Positions 31,935 to 44,533 of a stretch of DNA of 64,000 bases are shown here, piece by piece; position 1 is the stretch's first letter, and every line of letters starts with the position of its first letter. The DNA is from Mimachlamys varia (Eukaryota > Mollusca > Bivalvia > Pectinida > Pectinidae): positions 4,299,501-4,363,500 of the forward strand of contig OX392532.1 in assembly GCA_947623455.1 (NCBI GenBank), in the 5' to 3' direction. A program made the position numbers and the translations under genes. Below the pieces are notes generated by a model. It did not search any database. It saw only the letters and a list, made by a program, of their open reading frames with translations, and was not told the DNA's origin.

Positions 31935-34591
31935 ATAGAGGAATGGAAATGTGGTACAACTTAATAGAGGAATGGAAATGTGGTACAACTTAATAGAGGA
32001 ATGGAAATGTGGTACAACTTAATAGAGGAATGGAAATGTGGTACAACAAAACAAAGGAATTGAAATGTGGTACAACAAAACAAAGGAATTGAAATGTGGT
32101 ACAACAAAACAGAGGAATGGAAATGTGGTACAACAAAACAGAGGAATTGAAATGTGGTACAACAAAACAGAGGAATTGAAATGTGGTACAACAAAACAGA
32201 GGAATCGAAATATGGTACGAGAAAACAGAGGAATGGAAATATGTTAGGAACGGAAATGTGGACAACAAAACAAAGGAATTGAAATGTGGTACAACAAAAC
32301 AGAGGAATGGAAATGTGGTACAACAAAACAGAGAGAGGAATGAAAATGTGGTACAACAAAACAAAGGAATTGAAATGTGGTACAACAAAACAGAGGAATT
32401 GAAATGTGGTTCAACAAAACAGAGGAATGGAAATGTGGTACAACAAAACAGAGGAATTGAAATATTGTACAACAAAATAGAGGAATGGAAATGTGGTACA
32501 ACAAAACAGAGGAATGGAGATGCGGTACAACAAAACAGAGAAATATGGTACAACAAAACAGAGGGATGGAAATGTGGTACAACAAAACAGAGGAATGGAA
32601 ATGTTGTACAACAAAATAGAGGAATGGAAATGTGGTACAACAAAACAGAGGAATGGAAATGTGGTACAACAAAACAGAGGGATGGAAATGTGGTACAACA
32701 AAACAGAGGAATGGAAATGTGGTACAACAAAATAGAGGAATGGAAACGTGGTACAACAAAACAGAGGAATTGAAATGCGGTACAACAAAACAGAGGAATG
32801 GAAATGCGGTACAACAAAACAGAGGAATGGAAATGCGGAACAACAAAACAGAGGAATAGAAATGTGGTACAACAAAACAGAGGAATTGAAATGCGGTACA
32901 ACAAAACAGAGGAATGGAAATGCGATACAACAAAACAGAGGAATGGAAATGCGGTACAACAAAACAGAGAAATATGGTACAACAAAACAGAGGGATGGAA
33001 ATGTGGTACAACAAAACAAAGGAATTGAAATGTGGTTCAACAAAACAGAGGAATGAAAATGTGGTACAACAAAACAAAGGAATTGAAATGTGGTACAACA
33101 AAACAGAGGAATTGAAATGTGGTTCAACAAAACAGAGGAATGGAAATGTGGTACAACAAAACAGAGGAATTGAAATGTGGTACAACAAAACAGAGGAATG
33201 GAGATGCGGTACAACAAAACAGAGAAATGTGGTACAACAAAATAGAGGAATTGAAATGCGGTACAACAAAACAGAGGAATGGAAATGTGGTACAACAAAA
33301 CAGAGGAATGGAAATGTTGTACAACAAAATAGAGGAATGGAAATGTGGTACAACAAAACAGAGGAATGGAAATGTGGTACAACAAAACAGAGGGATGGAA
33401 ATGAGGTACAACAAAACAGAGGAATGGAGATGTGGTACAACAAAACAGAGGAATGGAAATGTGGAACAACAAAACAGAGGAATAGAAATGTGGTACAACA
33501 AAACAGAGGAATTGAAATGCGGTACAACAAAACAGAGGAATGGAAATGCGGTACAACAAAACAGAGGAATGGAAATGCGGTACAACAAAACAGAGAAATA
33601 TGGTATAACAAAACAGAGGGATGGAAATGTGGTACCACAAAACAGAGGGATGGAAATGCGGTACAACAAAACAGAGGAATGGAAATGCGGTACAACAAAA
33701 CAGAGAAATATGGTACAACAAAACAGAGGGATGGAAATGCGGTACAAAAAAACAGAGGAATGGAAATGCGGTACAACAAAACAGAGGAATGGAAATGCGG
33801 AACAACAAAACAGAGGAATAGAAATGTGGTACAACAAAACAGAGGAATTGAAATGCGGTACAACAAAACAGAGGAAAGGAAATGCGGTACAACAAAACAA
33901 AGGAATGGAAATGCGGTACAACAAAACAGAGAAATATGGTACAACAAAACAGAGGGATGGAAATGTGGTACAACAAAACAGAGGGATGGAAATGCGGTAC
34001 AACAAAACAGAGGAATGGAAATGCGGTACAACAAACAGAGAAATATGGTACAACAAAACAGAGGGATGGAAATGCGGTACAACAAAACAGAGGAATGGAA
34101 ATGCGGTACAACAAAACAGAGGAATGGAAATGCGGTACAACAAAACAGAGAAATATGGTACAACAAAACAGAGGAATGGAAATGTGGTACGACAAAACAG
34201 AGGGATGGAAATGTGGTACAACAAAACAGAGGAATGGAAATGTGGTACAACAAAACAGAGGAATGGAAATGTGGTACAACAAAACAGAGGAATGGAAATG
34301 TGGTACAACAAAACAGAGGGATGGAAATGTGGTACAACAAAACAGAGGAATGGAAATGTGGTACAACAAAACAGAGGGATGGAGATGTGCTACAACAAAA
34401 CAGAGGAATGGAAATGTGGTACAACAAAACAGAGGAATGGAAATGTGCTACAACAAAACAGAGGGATGGAGATGTGGTACAACAAAACAGAGGAATGGAA
34501 ATGTGGTACAACAAAACAGAGGGATGGAAATGTGGTACAACAAAACAGAGGAATGGAAATGTGCTACAACAAAACAGAGGGATGGAGATGT
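31935..34591. repeat. Minisatellite, 29-bp unit, ~94 copies
   Basis: The core GGAATGGAAATGTGGTACAA followed by CAAAACAGA recurs every 29 bp (GAATGG at 34261 and 34290). A 23-bp variant (GAGAAATATGGTACAAC) lacks 6 bp and recurs many times; TTGAAATG and AAATGCGG variants are common. The consensus has no stop in any of six frames. As 29 is not a multiple of three, a frame cycles through all phases and reads as a 29-residue repeat. This explains the 565-codon plus and 756-codon minus frames without invoking coding. The first three units carry a CTTAATAG variant. Confidence 0.95.
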
Positions 34592-35552
34592 CACCATTTA
34601 ATTGTATATAACATGTAGTTTACCATTAAAACTTGGCTACTGGATAGCCGACCGACTCTGTAGTGAAGCGTACATTAAACAAACAAACATACCATGCATG
34701 TGTTTAAAATAAATACTTGATACCTGAGATCGATTCTTTAAGTCTGGTCGTAAATAAGTCTTTCAGAATCGTGAGTAAGTAATAAACCCTTTGAATATTA
34801 AGTGTAATGAAACAGTATGAAATCGTCCAAACTATTCAAACGTGCACGGATTCGTGAGGCAATTGCACCTAACACGATAGGCTCAATATCGTTCGGAGTC
34901 GACTTTAAGGTTCGGTGAATGGAATAACAATCTTCATTACGAAGCATTATTGGTAAAACCTTACGTTAACATGCACATTTTGGGCATAAATTGGTTAAGG
35001 TTATCCCGTTTCTTGACAGCATGATTATCTTATTAGCTTGCGATGTATGTGAGTTTTTGTAACGCTTTTACGTAAAGCATACACACAGTCGCAACCTCTA
35101 ACATGATATATGTGCTTCCTGTCGAGCCCCTGTTTAAAACAACCAATGAAATCTGATTGTCCGTGATGTAGGCAAACTACAGCAAGACGATAAACCAATA
35201 TATTTTTTTCAATACAAATCATGAAAACATTTAGTGATACAGTGGATATATTGACTGCGACTATATAACGCTGTCTGAAGGGATGGTGATACGATCGACA
35301 AGATGAGGAAGTACCCATGCATTCACCTTTACTCAGTAAATACATTTTGTAGAATGTTTTCTGATCATACGCATGTATCACCTCTAATGGTTATTGCTTT
35401 TACAAACGCGATCACTTTACGTATCACATGACTAGGGATCATAAAATGCCATTGACGCTCTTCTGTTGACGAGGGCAGATACACAACAGGTGGGTACCGG
35501 GCTTACAGGGCTTCCTGGATCAAGATTAACACGTGACTGTCATGAAACACGA
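34592..35552. other. Non-genic spacer
   Basis: Unique sequence. GTACATTAAACAAACAAACA near 34670 resembles the 3' tails of interspersed elements in mollusc genomes, but no body is recognisable. The 118-codon minus frame at 35025-35381 begins at GTG and has no domain. Confidence 0.45.
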
Positions 35553-35944
35553 TTAAAGGCCCAGTATACGTAACTTTCGGCAGATCTTGAAGCAAAAATC
35601 TAGCAAAATAACTTATTATATTTATAAATTTAGTTCAGATTAACTGATATCAGTAATATTCAAGATGAATTCTTTCGCGGTTACCGGTACAGCAGCATTT
35701 CAAACTCGGTATTTGTAAACACGCGTCCATTTCGAACCGTCTTCTACCTTCGGTTTGTTGTTGAAGTGGGCCCCACCTGAATTATTTTCAATGTTTTGGA
35801 TTTTTTTGTCAATAGTTTCTTGTTAGTTACCGCTCAGGTTTACTTCGTTTTAGGCTTATTTTTGCATGGTTATCAACTGGATTTTTTTCAGAATTTTTCA
35901 GAATCACGAAAATTTCCCTGAAGTTACGTACATTGGGCCTTTAA
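35553..35944. mobile_element. Non-autonomous TTAA-flanked MITE, 384 bp
   Basis: Terminal inverted repeats AGGCCCARTRTACGTAACTT (about 24 bp, a few mismatches) start at 35557 and end at 35940. Each end is flanked directly by TTAA (35553-35556 and 35941-35944), as expected for a TTAA target-site duplication. The interior is AT-rich without a transposase ORF. TTAA duplication is the hallmark of piggyBac-type transposition, so a piggyBac-mobilised MITE is the leading inference; the termini do not show the commonest piggyBac start. Confidence 0.75.
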
Positions 35945-37216
35945 GATATGCTGAGTAAGACACAGTCGCATTGTCTTGTGAAACGGCTTTCTGCCGGACT
36001 ATGTTAATGTTTTCACTTTTATCCTGCAGATTTCGAGGAGGCATTGACCTGTGTTTGTCGTGGAAAAAGCTCGTCTTAATAGACAAATACATGTGTTTTT
36101 TTCTGCATATTCTGCATTATTGTATTATGAAGAAATATGATGAAGACATTGAGCAAGTGTTAAGTTCGTCATCTTGGTCTCAGTTACTCTGTATCCCTGT
36201 TTTAGGTAGACTTTTTGAATATACTCATCAGTATGTCTATTTGTTGCGATTTGGAATGATGGAGGCTAAGTTGTCACTTTGAGGACGTGACATTTATTTG
36301 AAGTGATCTAGATTTACATGGCTGCCATGTATAGCAATGACCAATTACCAGTGTTTTCTGTCGCATCGTTTTTTTTTATATTTACTTCATTTAAGTTAAT
36401 TAAAAAACTTTCACTTAACAGAAAACGTCACATTTGTACGTTTCTACAATATTTTGTTTTTGTTAGTAACATAAAACGAAATATAATCAGTTTTTATTTT
36501 ATGGTGGTCATAAAAAGGATCAGATAATGCTAGTGTTAAATAAATGATAAAGTTCCTGGTAATAAAACTAAAAGCCTTTCAAATGTGAAACCTACACCAC
36601 GATTGGAATTATGTATGAATTACGTGTTTAAACTGTTTAATTGCTGTATTGATGGCAGATAGTTCCGTTTCCTGCTCCTGAAATGAAACACGGCCATGAC
36701 GTTTGACAAAGTGTCGGGAAATGCCAATCTAATGAAAGGTGAATCGAGTCACCATATGCCACTTTTCCGGAACTCTCAAGCATAAAACAGTATTTTGTTA
36801 GGTACAGATACGATATATAAGTACCAGAATTAAAAGTTGAAATGACATTCGTCGCGAAGGATAGTGTCATGAAGTGGATAACTCTCAGAACCTCTGATCT
36901 GGAATAGTCAGACTTTACTCCCAAAACATCGTCTTTGTCGGCAAAAAACCAGTATGGGCAATGTCCAGGTAATAACGGTAATACACTAGGGTGACAAATA
37001 GGGTGGTGTACAGGTATGTGTGGCAGGCAAGATATAGACACGTAGGAAAAACACTCCAACTAGCAGGTTTAGAGTACAAAATAAGCAGCCCTCGACTCAG
37101 CAGGAAACTTCGGCCTCCCATACAATTATAAAATATGTATACAGCAAATAAACGTATAAGAACATTCTGCAATGCATTTTATTTTGTAATTCCTTAATGT
37201 TAGGTTCATTAAGAAA
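35945..37216. other. Non-genic DNA
   Basis: No gene is supported. Frames at 35971-36282 (starts TTG), 36318-36527 (plus) and 36637-37059 (minus, starts TTG) lack recognisable domains. Confidence 0.45.
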
Positions 37217-37335
37217 TAATTTTTTTTTTTTTTTGTTGTTGTTTACTGGTGTGTAAACTGCGTCAGCGCGTTATGTTGAAATATCTGTAGAAAAAATCAG
37301 TTTACACACCAGTAAACAACAAAAAAGACAAATTA
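37217..37335. mobile_element. Fold-back element, family H2 (copy 2)
   Basis: TTGTTTACTGGTGTGTAAAC on the left (ending 37259) pairs with GTTTACACACCAGTAAACAA on the right (37300-37319), extended by T-rich and A-rich flanks across a ~38-bp loop. The arm TACTGGTGTGTAA and the right-hand CAAATT followed by TTATATT parallel the element at 5438-5570. Confidence 0.65.
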
Positions 37336-38104
37336 TTGCTTATATTATATTTTGACACTTTAACAAATTATTTACGCAACTTACAAAAGTAACAATCGTT
37401 ATTTATTGAACGTTATACACACTGACGGAACAGCCGACAACTGATGGAATACCAAGACAGCTGATTCAAATTTGGCGGGAAAGGTTGTCAACTTCAAGAA
37501 GTAAACAGAATATAGTCCACATTAAGATTATTTGTTACCGTTAGAAATTGAAGATATTTGCTTATTAAAGTTTTAAAAAAAACAAGTTCATCCAAAGTTT
37601 GAATCAAAGGTTAGATATTAACAATGCGCATTTACAATAATAGCGGAAGCGTGATAGTTGTCCGGCTTGTATTACTACACGCTGGACTAACGTTTACCGA
37701 AGTATAAACGTCAAAATCGTTGGTAGTACCATATAGAGAATACACACCGGAAATGTAAATATTTGCGAATGAACAAACACAAGACTGGGGTGGTTCTTAA
37801 AGGTTGTCTTCTCGATCGACCTAATTGTTTTCAATATGGTATTCTTTAAAACTTACATCCAGCCATCTGAGTGAACATTCGATGTCCAAAGAAAAGATAA
37901 TAAATCTGTTATAACCCCATCGGTCACATGTATTTGCAGAACAAGTTTCAATTCAAATCACAATTTCCAAACATGAACAAAGGACTTAAGAGTGAAATAG
38001 TGATTAGGATCAATTCAAAGTATAAGCACAAATACTTTAAAAAGACATTTTGATTGGAATTATTTCCTAGCAAGTAGGATTGTGATATATATATGTAGCT
38101 AGAA
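37336..38104. other. Non-genic spacer
   Basis: Unique AT-rich DNA with no supportable feature. Confidence 0.5.
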
Positions 38105-38245
38105 TTGCCTTAATGTCTTCCGGAACAACTGGTCTTATTCTCTTGTACTTTTACCAGAGTCTCCATGTAAATCTCTCCTTTGTTCATATCATGCTTCTAA
38201 TTTAATCGATCTTGAGTTTGGATTATGGTTTGAAGAGTCCACGCC
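38105..38245 (+). repeat. Dispersed repeat D1, copy 6
   Basis: The most complete D1 copy: TTCCGGAACAACTGGTCTTA, TTCTCTTGTACTTTTACCAG, AGTCTCCATGTAAATCTCTC, TTTAATCGATCTTGAGTTTG and GATTATGG occur in order. Confidence 0.65.
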
Positions 38246-38497
38246 ATTTTCCTGATCTATAGGTATAGGTTTAACCGTTTTCTATCGCCACAAAAGACTA
38301 ATATATGAACCTGACACTGACATGAACAATTTGCTATGAAGATATTCGATGAATGCATTTCTCATAAAAATAATTGGTAAATCTTTCAAAAACACTATTT
38401 GAGTGTCAACACCGTCTCGAGTATTCACCGTATGAATACTTAACGTGTGTATTTGAAGGCAGTCTAATTGCGTTTAACTTATAAATAAACACTATTA
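38246..38497. other. Non-genic spacer
   Basis: Short unique stretch between D1 copy 6 and the 52-bp array. Confidence 0.5.
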
Positions 38498-40518
38498 TCT
38501 ATATACCATAGAACATGTACCTGTATATGTCGATACGTTAGTGTTTATATCTATATATTTACATTCTGATTGTTTCTTCTCTATATGAACATACCAACTG
38601 AAAACAACAAACACTAGACTATGACTACATCATGAATACAGTATGAATACATCCATTCACGTGAATTACTTATGACGTAATATATTAGTCTTGTTCAATG
38701 GGAGTCTTACGGCTCCGCTTCGGATAACATGGAGAACGCCCCCGCGTCACACGTTCAACTGACTACGGTAGATTATTGGCGCCAATTTTACGCAAATTAT
38801 GGCTGTTCCGCCTTTTTCGTTTAAAGGACGGCGAAATAACAAACGCAGTTGATTAACCAGTTGTTCAATAAATAAGAAAAAAAATTAGACGATTGTTCAG
38901 TAGCAAAAATGTAAATATATGAATTGAACGGCGTTGTTTTAATTTTCATGCCGGTATGAATGCAAATCGGTTACATCCATATTGACCATGAAGCCCTAGC
39001 GGGCTTCATGCAATATGGATGTAACCGCTTTGCATTCATATCGGCATGAAAATTAAAAAACGCCGTTCAATCCCTAAATAACATAGAACATGTACCTGTA
39101 TATGTCGATACGTTAGTGTTTATATCTATATAACATAGAACATGGACCTGTATATGTCGATATGTTAGTGTTTATATCTATATATAATAGAACATGTACC
39201 TGTATATGTCGATATGTTAGTGTTTATATCTATATAACATAGAACATGTACCTGTATATGTCGATACGTTAGTGTTTATATCTATATAACATAGAACATG
39301 TACCTGTATATGTCGATACGTTAGTGTTTATATCTATATATCATAGAACATGTACCTGTATATGTCGATACGTTAGTGTTTATATCTATATAACATAGAA
39401 CATGTACCTGTATATGTCGATACGTTAGTGTTTATATTTATATAGTATAGAACATGTACCTGTATATGTCGATATGTTAGTGTTTATATTTATATAGTAT
39501 AGAACATGTACCTGTATATGTCGATATGTTAGTGTTTATATCTATATAGTATAGAACATGTACCGGTATATGTCGATACGTTAGTGTTTATATCTATATA
39601 ACATAGAACATGTACCTGTATATGTCGATATGTAAGTGTTTATATCTATATAACATAGAACATGTACCTGTATATGTCGATACGTTAGTGTTTATATCTA
39701 TATAACATAGAAAATGTACCTGTATATGTCGATACGTTAGTGTTTATATCTATATAACATAGAACATGTACCTGTGTATGTCGATACGTTAGTGTTTATA
39801 TCTGTATAACATAGAACATGTACCTGTATATGTCGATATGTTAGTGTTTATATCTATATAACATAGAACATGTACCTGTATATGTCGATACGTTAGTGTT
39901 TATATCTATATAGTATAGAACATGTACCTGTATATGTCGATACGTTAGTGTTTATATCTATATAACATAGAACATGTACCTGTATATGTCGATATGTTAG
40001 TGTTTATATCTATATAGTATAGAACATGTACCTGTATATGTCGATATGTTAGTGTTTATATCTATATAACATAGAACATGTACCTGTATATGTCGATATG
40101 TTAGTGTTTATATTTATATAACATAGAACATGTACCTGTATATGTCGATACGTTAGTGTTTATATCTATATAACATAGAACATGTACCTGTATATGTCGA
40201 TACGTTAGTGTTTATATCTATATAACATAGAACATGTACCTGTATATGTCGATACGTTAGTGTACCTGTATATGTCGATATATTAGTGTTTATATCTATA
40301 TAGTATAGAACATGTATCGGTATATGTCGATATGTTAGTGTGTATATCTATATAACATAGAACATGTACCTGTATATGTCGATATGTTAGTGTTTATATC
40401 TATATAGTATAGAACATGTACCGGTATATGTCGATACGTTAGTGTACCTGTATATGTCGATACGTTAGTGTTTATATCTATATAGTATAGAACATGTACC
40501 TGTATATGTCGATACGTT
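38498..40518. repeat. Minisatellite, 52-bp unit, ~28 copies, interrupted
   Basis: AGAACATGTACCTGTATATG, TCGATACGTTAGTGTTTATA and TCTATATAACAT recur every 52 bp (AGAACATG at 39241 and 39293). One unit stands alone at 38498-38557, then 519 bp of unrelated element intervene, and the array resumes at 39078. Units differ mainly at GATACG/GATATG and at the AACAT/AGTAT junction. Two short units near 40255 and 40438 have lost the TTTATATCTATATA part. Confidence 0.93.
38558..39077 (+). mobile_element. Composite hairpin element, family H1 (copy A), inside the array
   Basis: An ~360-bp body (38558-38920) is followed by a 152-bp near-perfect hairpin (38921-39072) with arms containing CATGCCGGTATGAATGCAAA and CGGTTACATCCATATTG around GAAGCCCTAGCGGGCTTC. 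The body begins TTTACATTCTGATTGTTTCT, and a complementary AATGTAAATATAT stands at its junction with the hairpin. The whole unit matches the reverse complement of 53262-53696. Copy A has an extra ~65 bp (AATGGGAGTCTTACGGCTCC onward, about 38700-38763). It lies within a 52-bp minisatellite, so it inserted after the array existed. Confidence 0.8.
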
Positions 40519-42694
40519 TGATCTAAATGTAGAATCAAAGTACTCTGTGATGTTGTTTTTTTTCAGAAATGATGTTTTCCGAATGAATTAAACACGCTAT
40601 TGACAAACAAGGTAAATCTTTCTGTGTTTAGTGCATTAAAGCTGACATATAATGGAAAAATCGATGTCTCACCGGAAATGTATAAAAGATCAAAAGTTTT
40701 CAACTGATAATTTTTTTTTATTTTCTGTTAATTCCAGATTTGAAATGGCAATAAATTTATGCTTAACCTACAGCATATACAGCGTCTATGCAGCATAGAC
40801 AAATTATGATCTGATGAGATAACCAGGTAGAGACAAATAAGTATGCGCAAGAACAAAATATCTCAGATAATAATATCTATTATGTTTCGATACACCATGG
40901 TTTAAGACTAAACTATTCTTAAAGTACGTCCTGCTTATTCCGAGCAATTGCTGTTTGAAGTTCGGAGCTAGACTTGAACATCATTTAAACACGTAATGTT
41001 TTTTTAATCGAGTAACAGTGTGTTATTTAGCTGCCCGTTACTAATACTTCTATTAGCTTAGGTATACGTGATTTATTAATTGATCAAACGGGAAACATGA
41101 ATACATACCGCGGTTCTAAATCTGTTCATGAAATAATGGCGTTTTAGAGGATTGTTTATAACAAGTTCAGCTGTTGGGTTATGTTGAATTGAAAACGTGT
41201 GTGTTGCTATCCATGTATGGAATCGGTCGGAAAATATGACACGTGGCTGTATAACGTATAGAAAGTGAAATCGATCATATTGCAATTATCAATAGCATCA
41301 AACCGAGCAAAGGTTGGGCAGATTTCGAAACGGCTAATCAACGGTTCGTGTAGATCATCAGCGGTGAGAGATAAACAAGATGACTGCCACCCGTAGAAAT
41401 ACAGGCGAAGCGCTATTTAGGGATTATGTTTATCAACTAAAACAAACATTTCGCGTAATGGAATAATGAGTATATAAGTGATGCTGTAGCCAGATGACAG
41501 ATTCGTGTTCTACGTCATCTGTGTTCTGTGTTATACAAACTGAAATGAGACATTATCACTCTCTTTGCAAATTGACAAAAAATGTTTGTGTTACGGCTGC
41601 ACATAACATAGATTGGTCGTAACATAATATCTAGGCAATATGCTATAATTGTTGGTCGTGGTGCAAGGGTTATGGTTCTTGAGTGGAGGTAAATCCTTAT
41701 TTAGATATAGTCTTGCAATAATAGCGGTTTTCTACTTTCATTTGATATGTGTGGCAATTGCCAGAAGGTAAATAAACTTTTGAAAAAAAATGAATTCGAA
41801 GGATCATTTAAATAGCTTTCTTTACAATTTCAGCCATAAGTTTCCTATTTCAATGTTTCAAATTGTAATACTAGTTTCAAGTAAAATTGCCAAAGATATA
41901 TTAAGTCGTTATGATATACGGCAGCATAAACTTAAACAATTGCAATGCAAATTGTTCCCTTTTCTCCATTTCGCTATCTCCTACATCATCTTAAATTCTT
42001 CAATAATAAAACACAATAGTTGTTAAGAAAACCTAGTAATAAAACAAAAACATTAGTGCGTGCTGCCCCGGGTGTAGAATCCTAAAATCTACACAATATT
42101 TGCGTGTCGCCCTATTAAACTGGTAGTATTTCCTTGTTAAGTACAATATTGTGTTTAGAGCTGTATGCTGTTAGAAGTGGGACTGTCTGACGATATACGG
42201 GAACATTTATTACAACAAGTTATGTAGTGTGCCAGCCGTCCGCCCGTTTCCATTCGGTTAGTTGTCACATACCGGTAGTGGATTCCTAATGCCATTATGC
42301 AAGTTACGTAAACGATTTGTTCTGACAAAAGGAAGCCCGGTTGTGCCAGGTAGATTCCATTACAGGATCTCTGGCGTCTTGGTCGAGGTACCTTCAAGGT
42401 AAAGCCTTGAATTATGGACGGATTGAGAGGGATTTCTCGGCTAAATGGGTTCCCGCACCTCAGTCGACCATCTCCGACCTTTAACGGTTCCTTTAGACAT
42501 AATATTTACTCCCATTCCTCTTCCATTTTTGCAGATCAGAGAACAACTTGCGATTCTCGCATTACAATTGGCGGTATAAGATGAACATCTAGTATACATA
42601 TAATGAGTAGAAATCACGCAAAAAGCTTCCGCCTTTTTCTACTCACGACTTAAACATATCTTTAAAATTAAATATAATTGGTAATAAGACATAT
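40519..42694. other. Non-genic DNA
   Basis: About 2.2 kb of unique AT-rich sequence. Short frames at 41076-41285 (minus), 41790-42026 (plus) and 42155-42397 (minus) show no domain. Confidence 0.45.
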
Positions 42695-43652
42695 TGAGCG
42701 TGATTGTGAGAAACTGTAAGAATGTCACGAGCGTGATTGTGAGAAAGTGTTAGAATGTCACGAGCGTGATTGTGAGAAAGTGTTAGAATGTCACGAGCGT
42801 GATTGTGAGAAAGTGTTAGAATGTCACAAGCGTGATTGTAAGAAAGTATTAGAATGTCACGAGCGTGATTGTGAGAAAGTGTTAGAATGTGACGAGCGTG
42901 ATTGTGAGAAAGTGTTAGAATGTCACGAGCGTGATTGTGAGAAAGTGTTAGAATGTCACAAGCGTGATTGTAAGAAAGTATTAGAATGTCACGAGCGTGA
43001 TTGTGAGAAAGTGTTAGAATGTGACGAGCGTGATTGTGAGAAAGTGTTAGAATGTCACGAGCGTGATTGTGAGAAAGTGTTAGAATGTCACAAGCGTGAT
43101 TGTAAGAAAGTATTAGAATGTCACGAGCGTGATTGTGAGAAAGTGTTAGAATGTGACGAGCGTGATTGTGAGAAAGTGTTAGAATGTCACGAGCGTGATT
43201 GTGAGAAAGTGTTAGAATGTCACAAGCGTGATTGTGAGAAAGTGTTAGAATGTCACGAGCGTGATTGTGAGAAAGTGTTAGAATGTCACAAGCGTGATTG
43301 TAAGAAAGTATTAGAATGTCACGAGCGTGATTTTGAGAAAGTGTTAGAATGTGACGAGCGTGATTGTGAGAAAGTGTTAGAATGTCACGAGCGTGATTGT
43401 GAGAAAGTGTTAGAATGTCACAAGCGTGATTGTAAGAAAGTATTAGAATGTCACGAGCGTGATTGTGAGAAAGTGTTAGAATGTGACGAGCGTGATTTTG
43501 AGAAAGTGTTAGAATGTGACGAGCGTGATTGTGAGAAAGTATTAGAATGTCACGAGCGTGATTGTGAGAAAGTATTAGAATGTCACGAGCGTGACTGTGA
43601 GAAAGTGTTAGAATGTCACGAGCGTTATTGTTAGAAAGTGTTAGAATGTCAT
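42695..43652. repeat. Minisatellite, second 33-bp family, ~29 copies
   Basis: GTGTTAGAATGTCACGAGCG followed by TGATTGTGAGAAA recurs every 33 bp. A four-unit (132-bp) cycle is visible: a CACAAGCG/TGTAAG unit ending GTATTAG, a CACGAG unit, a GACGAG unit and a CACGAG unit. One plus frame is open for ~27 units and reads VLECHERDCEK with H/D and E/K alternation. It contains no ATG and is closed upstream by TAA at about 42717; the other two plus frames contain stops in every unit. Coding is not supported without an upstream exon. Confidence 0.93.
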
Positions 43653-44533
43653 GAATTGAAATCCCCTTCGTGAGAATGTTTTAAAGAACCAAAGCTTCAC
43701 AATGACAGCCTACATAGACAACAGGGTGTCTTCGTCTCACCACCATAACACGTGGTTTCCTAACGGGTAACATTCTTTGTTCAAACGGGATAAAAACAAC
43801 GACATAAGGAAGGACAAAATCGAATATCAAAAGGAGATTTTAAAAGTAGAAAAACATACACTAACAAATGTGGGCGGAGGAATAAGCGACCCTGTACTAA
43901 TGGTGACGTCACGGAGTTTATTCTCTTCACACGTAATGGTTAGCGACAGGTTGCTGGTAAACCTTCTAATATCCAACAAATACAATTCTAACAACGTAAC
44001 AGGGAACTGCAATCAACAAGATCAAGTACTCCTTGGCAGGTATCCGCGTTAAAACATGAACCTCCGGAAGGATTGGAGAACATTGGGACTCCCTACCGAA
44101 ACACGGCAGGACTCAGCTGTCGTACAAATTAACACATGACTGCTCTTCTGCATCCCCATCCATTAATATCAACAGTAAAATCTAATGTTAGCGGCGATAG
44201 AATGGTGGCACTCAGGGTCCTCGGAACAATCATCAAACTCAATTAAACTGTGTCACTTCAACCCCTGCCTTGATTTGGATCGTCTTTAGATTCGGTTTAT
44301 TTTGTTTCAAATAATTACAATTTATCGGATCTTGATCTTAACGACATTAGGGCCAGTTAAGTATCGTTAGACCAGTAGAATTTTGAACACCGTGTTTGTA
44401 TCACAGAAAAACATGTTCCCATTGGCAAAACATGTAAACGTGATTAACTGCTGAAACTAACGTCACAATCAAGTTCCATGGAAAGTAAAGGTATTAAAAT
44501 GACGCAAACAACGCTATAAGCATGATAATGGGG
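43653..44533. other. Non-genic spacer between two arrays
   Basis: Unique sequence. Frames at 43777-44052 (plus) and 43827-44012 (minus) have no recognised product. Confidence 0.45.

Noticed and set aside
32244..34611. Large repetitive proteins on both strands of the 29-bp array
   Set aside because: The consensus unit has no stop codon in any frame on either strand; frames overlap each other antisense over kilobases.
35025..35381. 118-codon minus-strand ORF
   Set aside because: It starts at GTG, shows no domain and lies in AT-rich spacer DNA.
36637..37059. 140-codon minus-strand ORF
   Set aside because: It starts at TTG, is Cys/His/Ser-rich without a recognisable domain, and the length is within chance for a 64-kb window.
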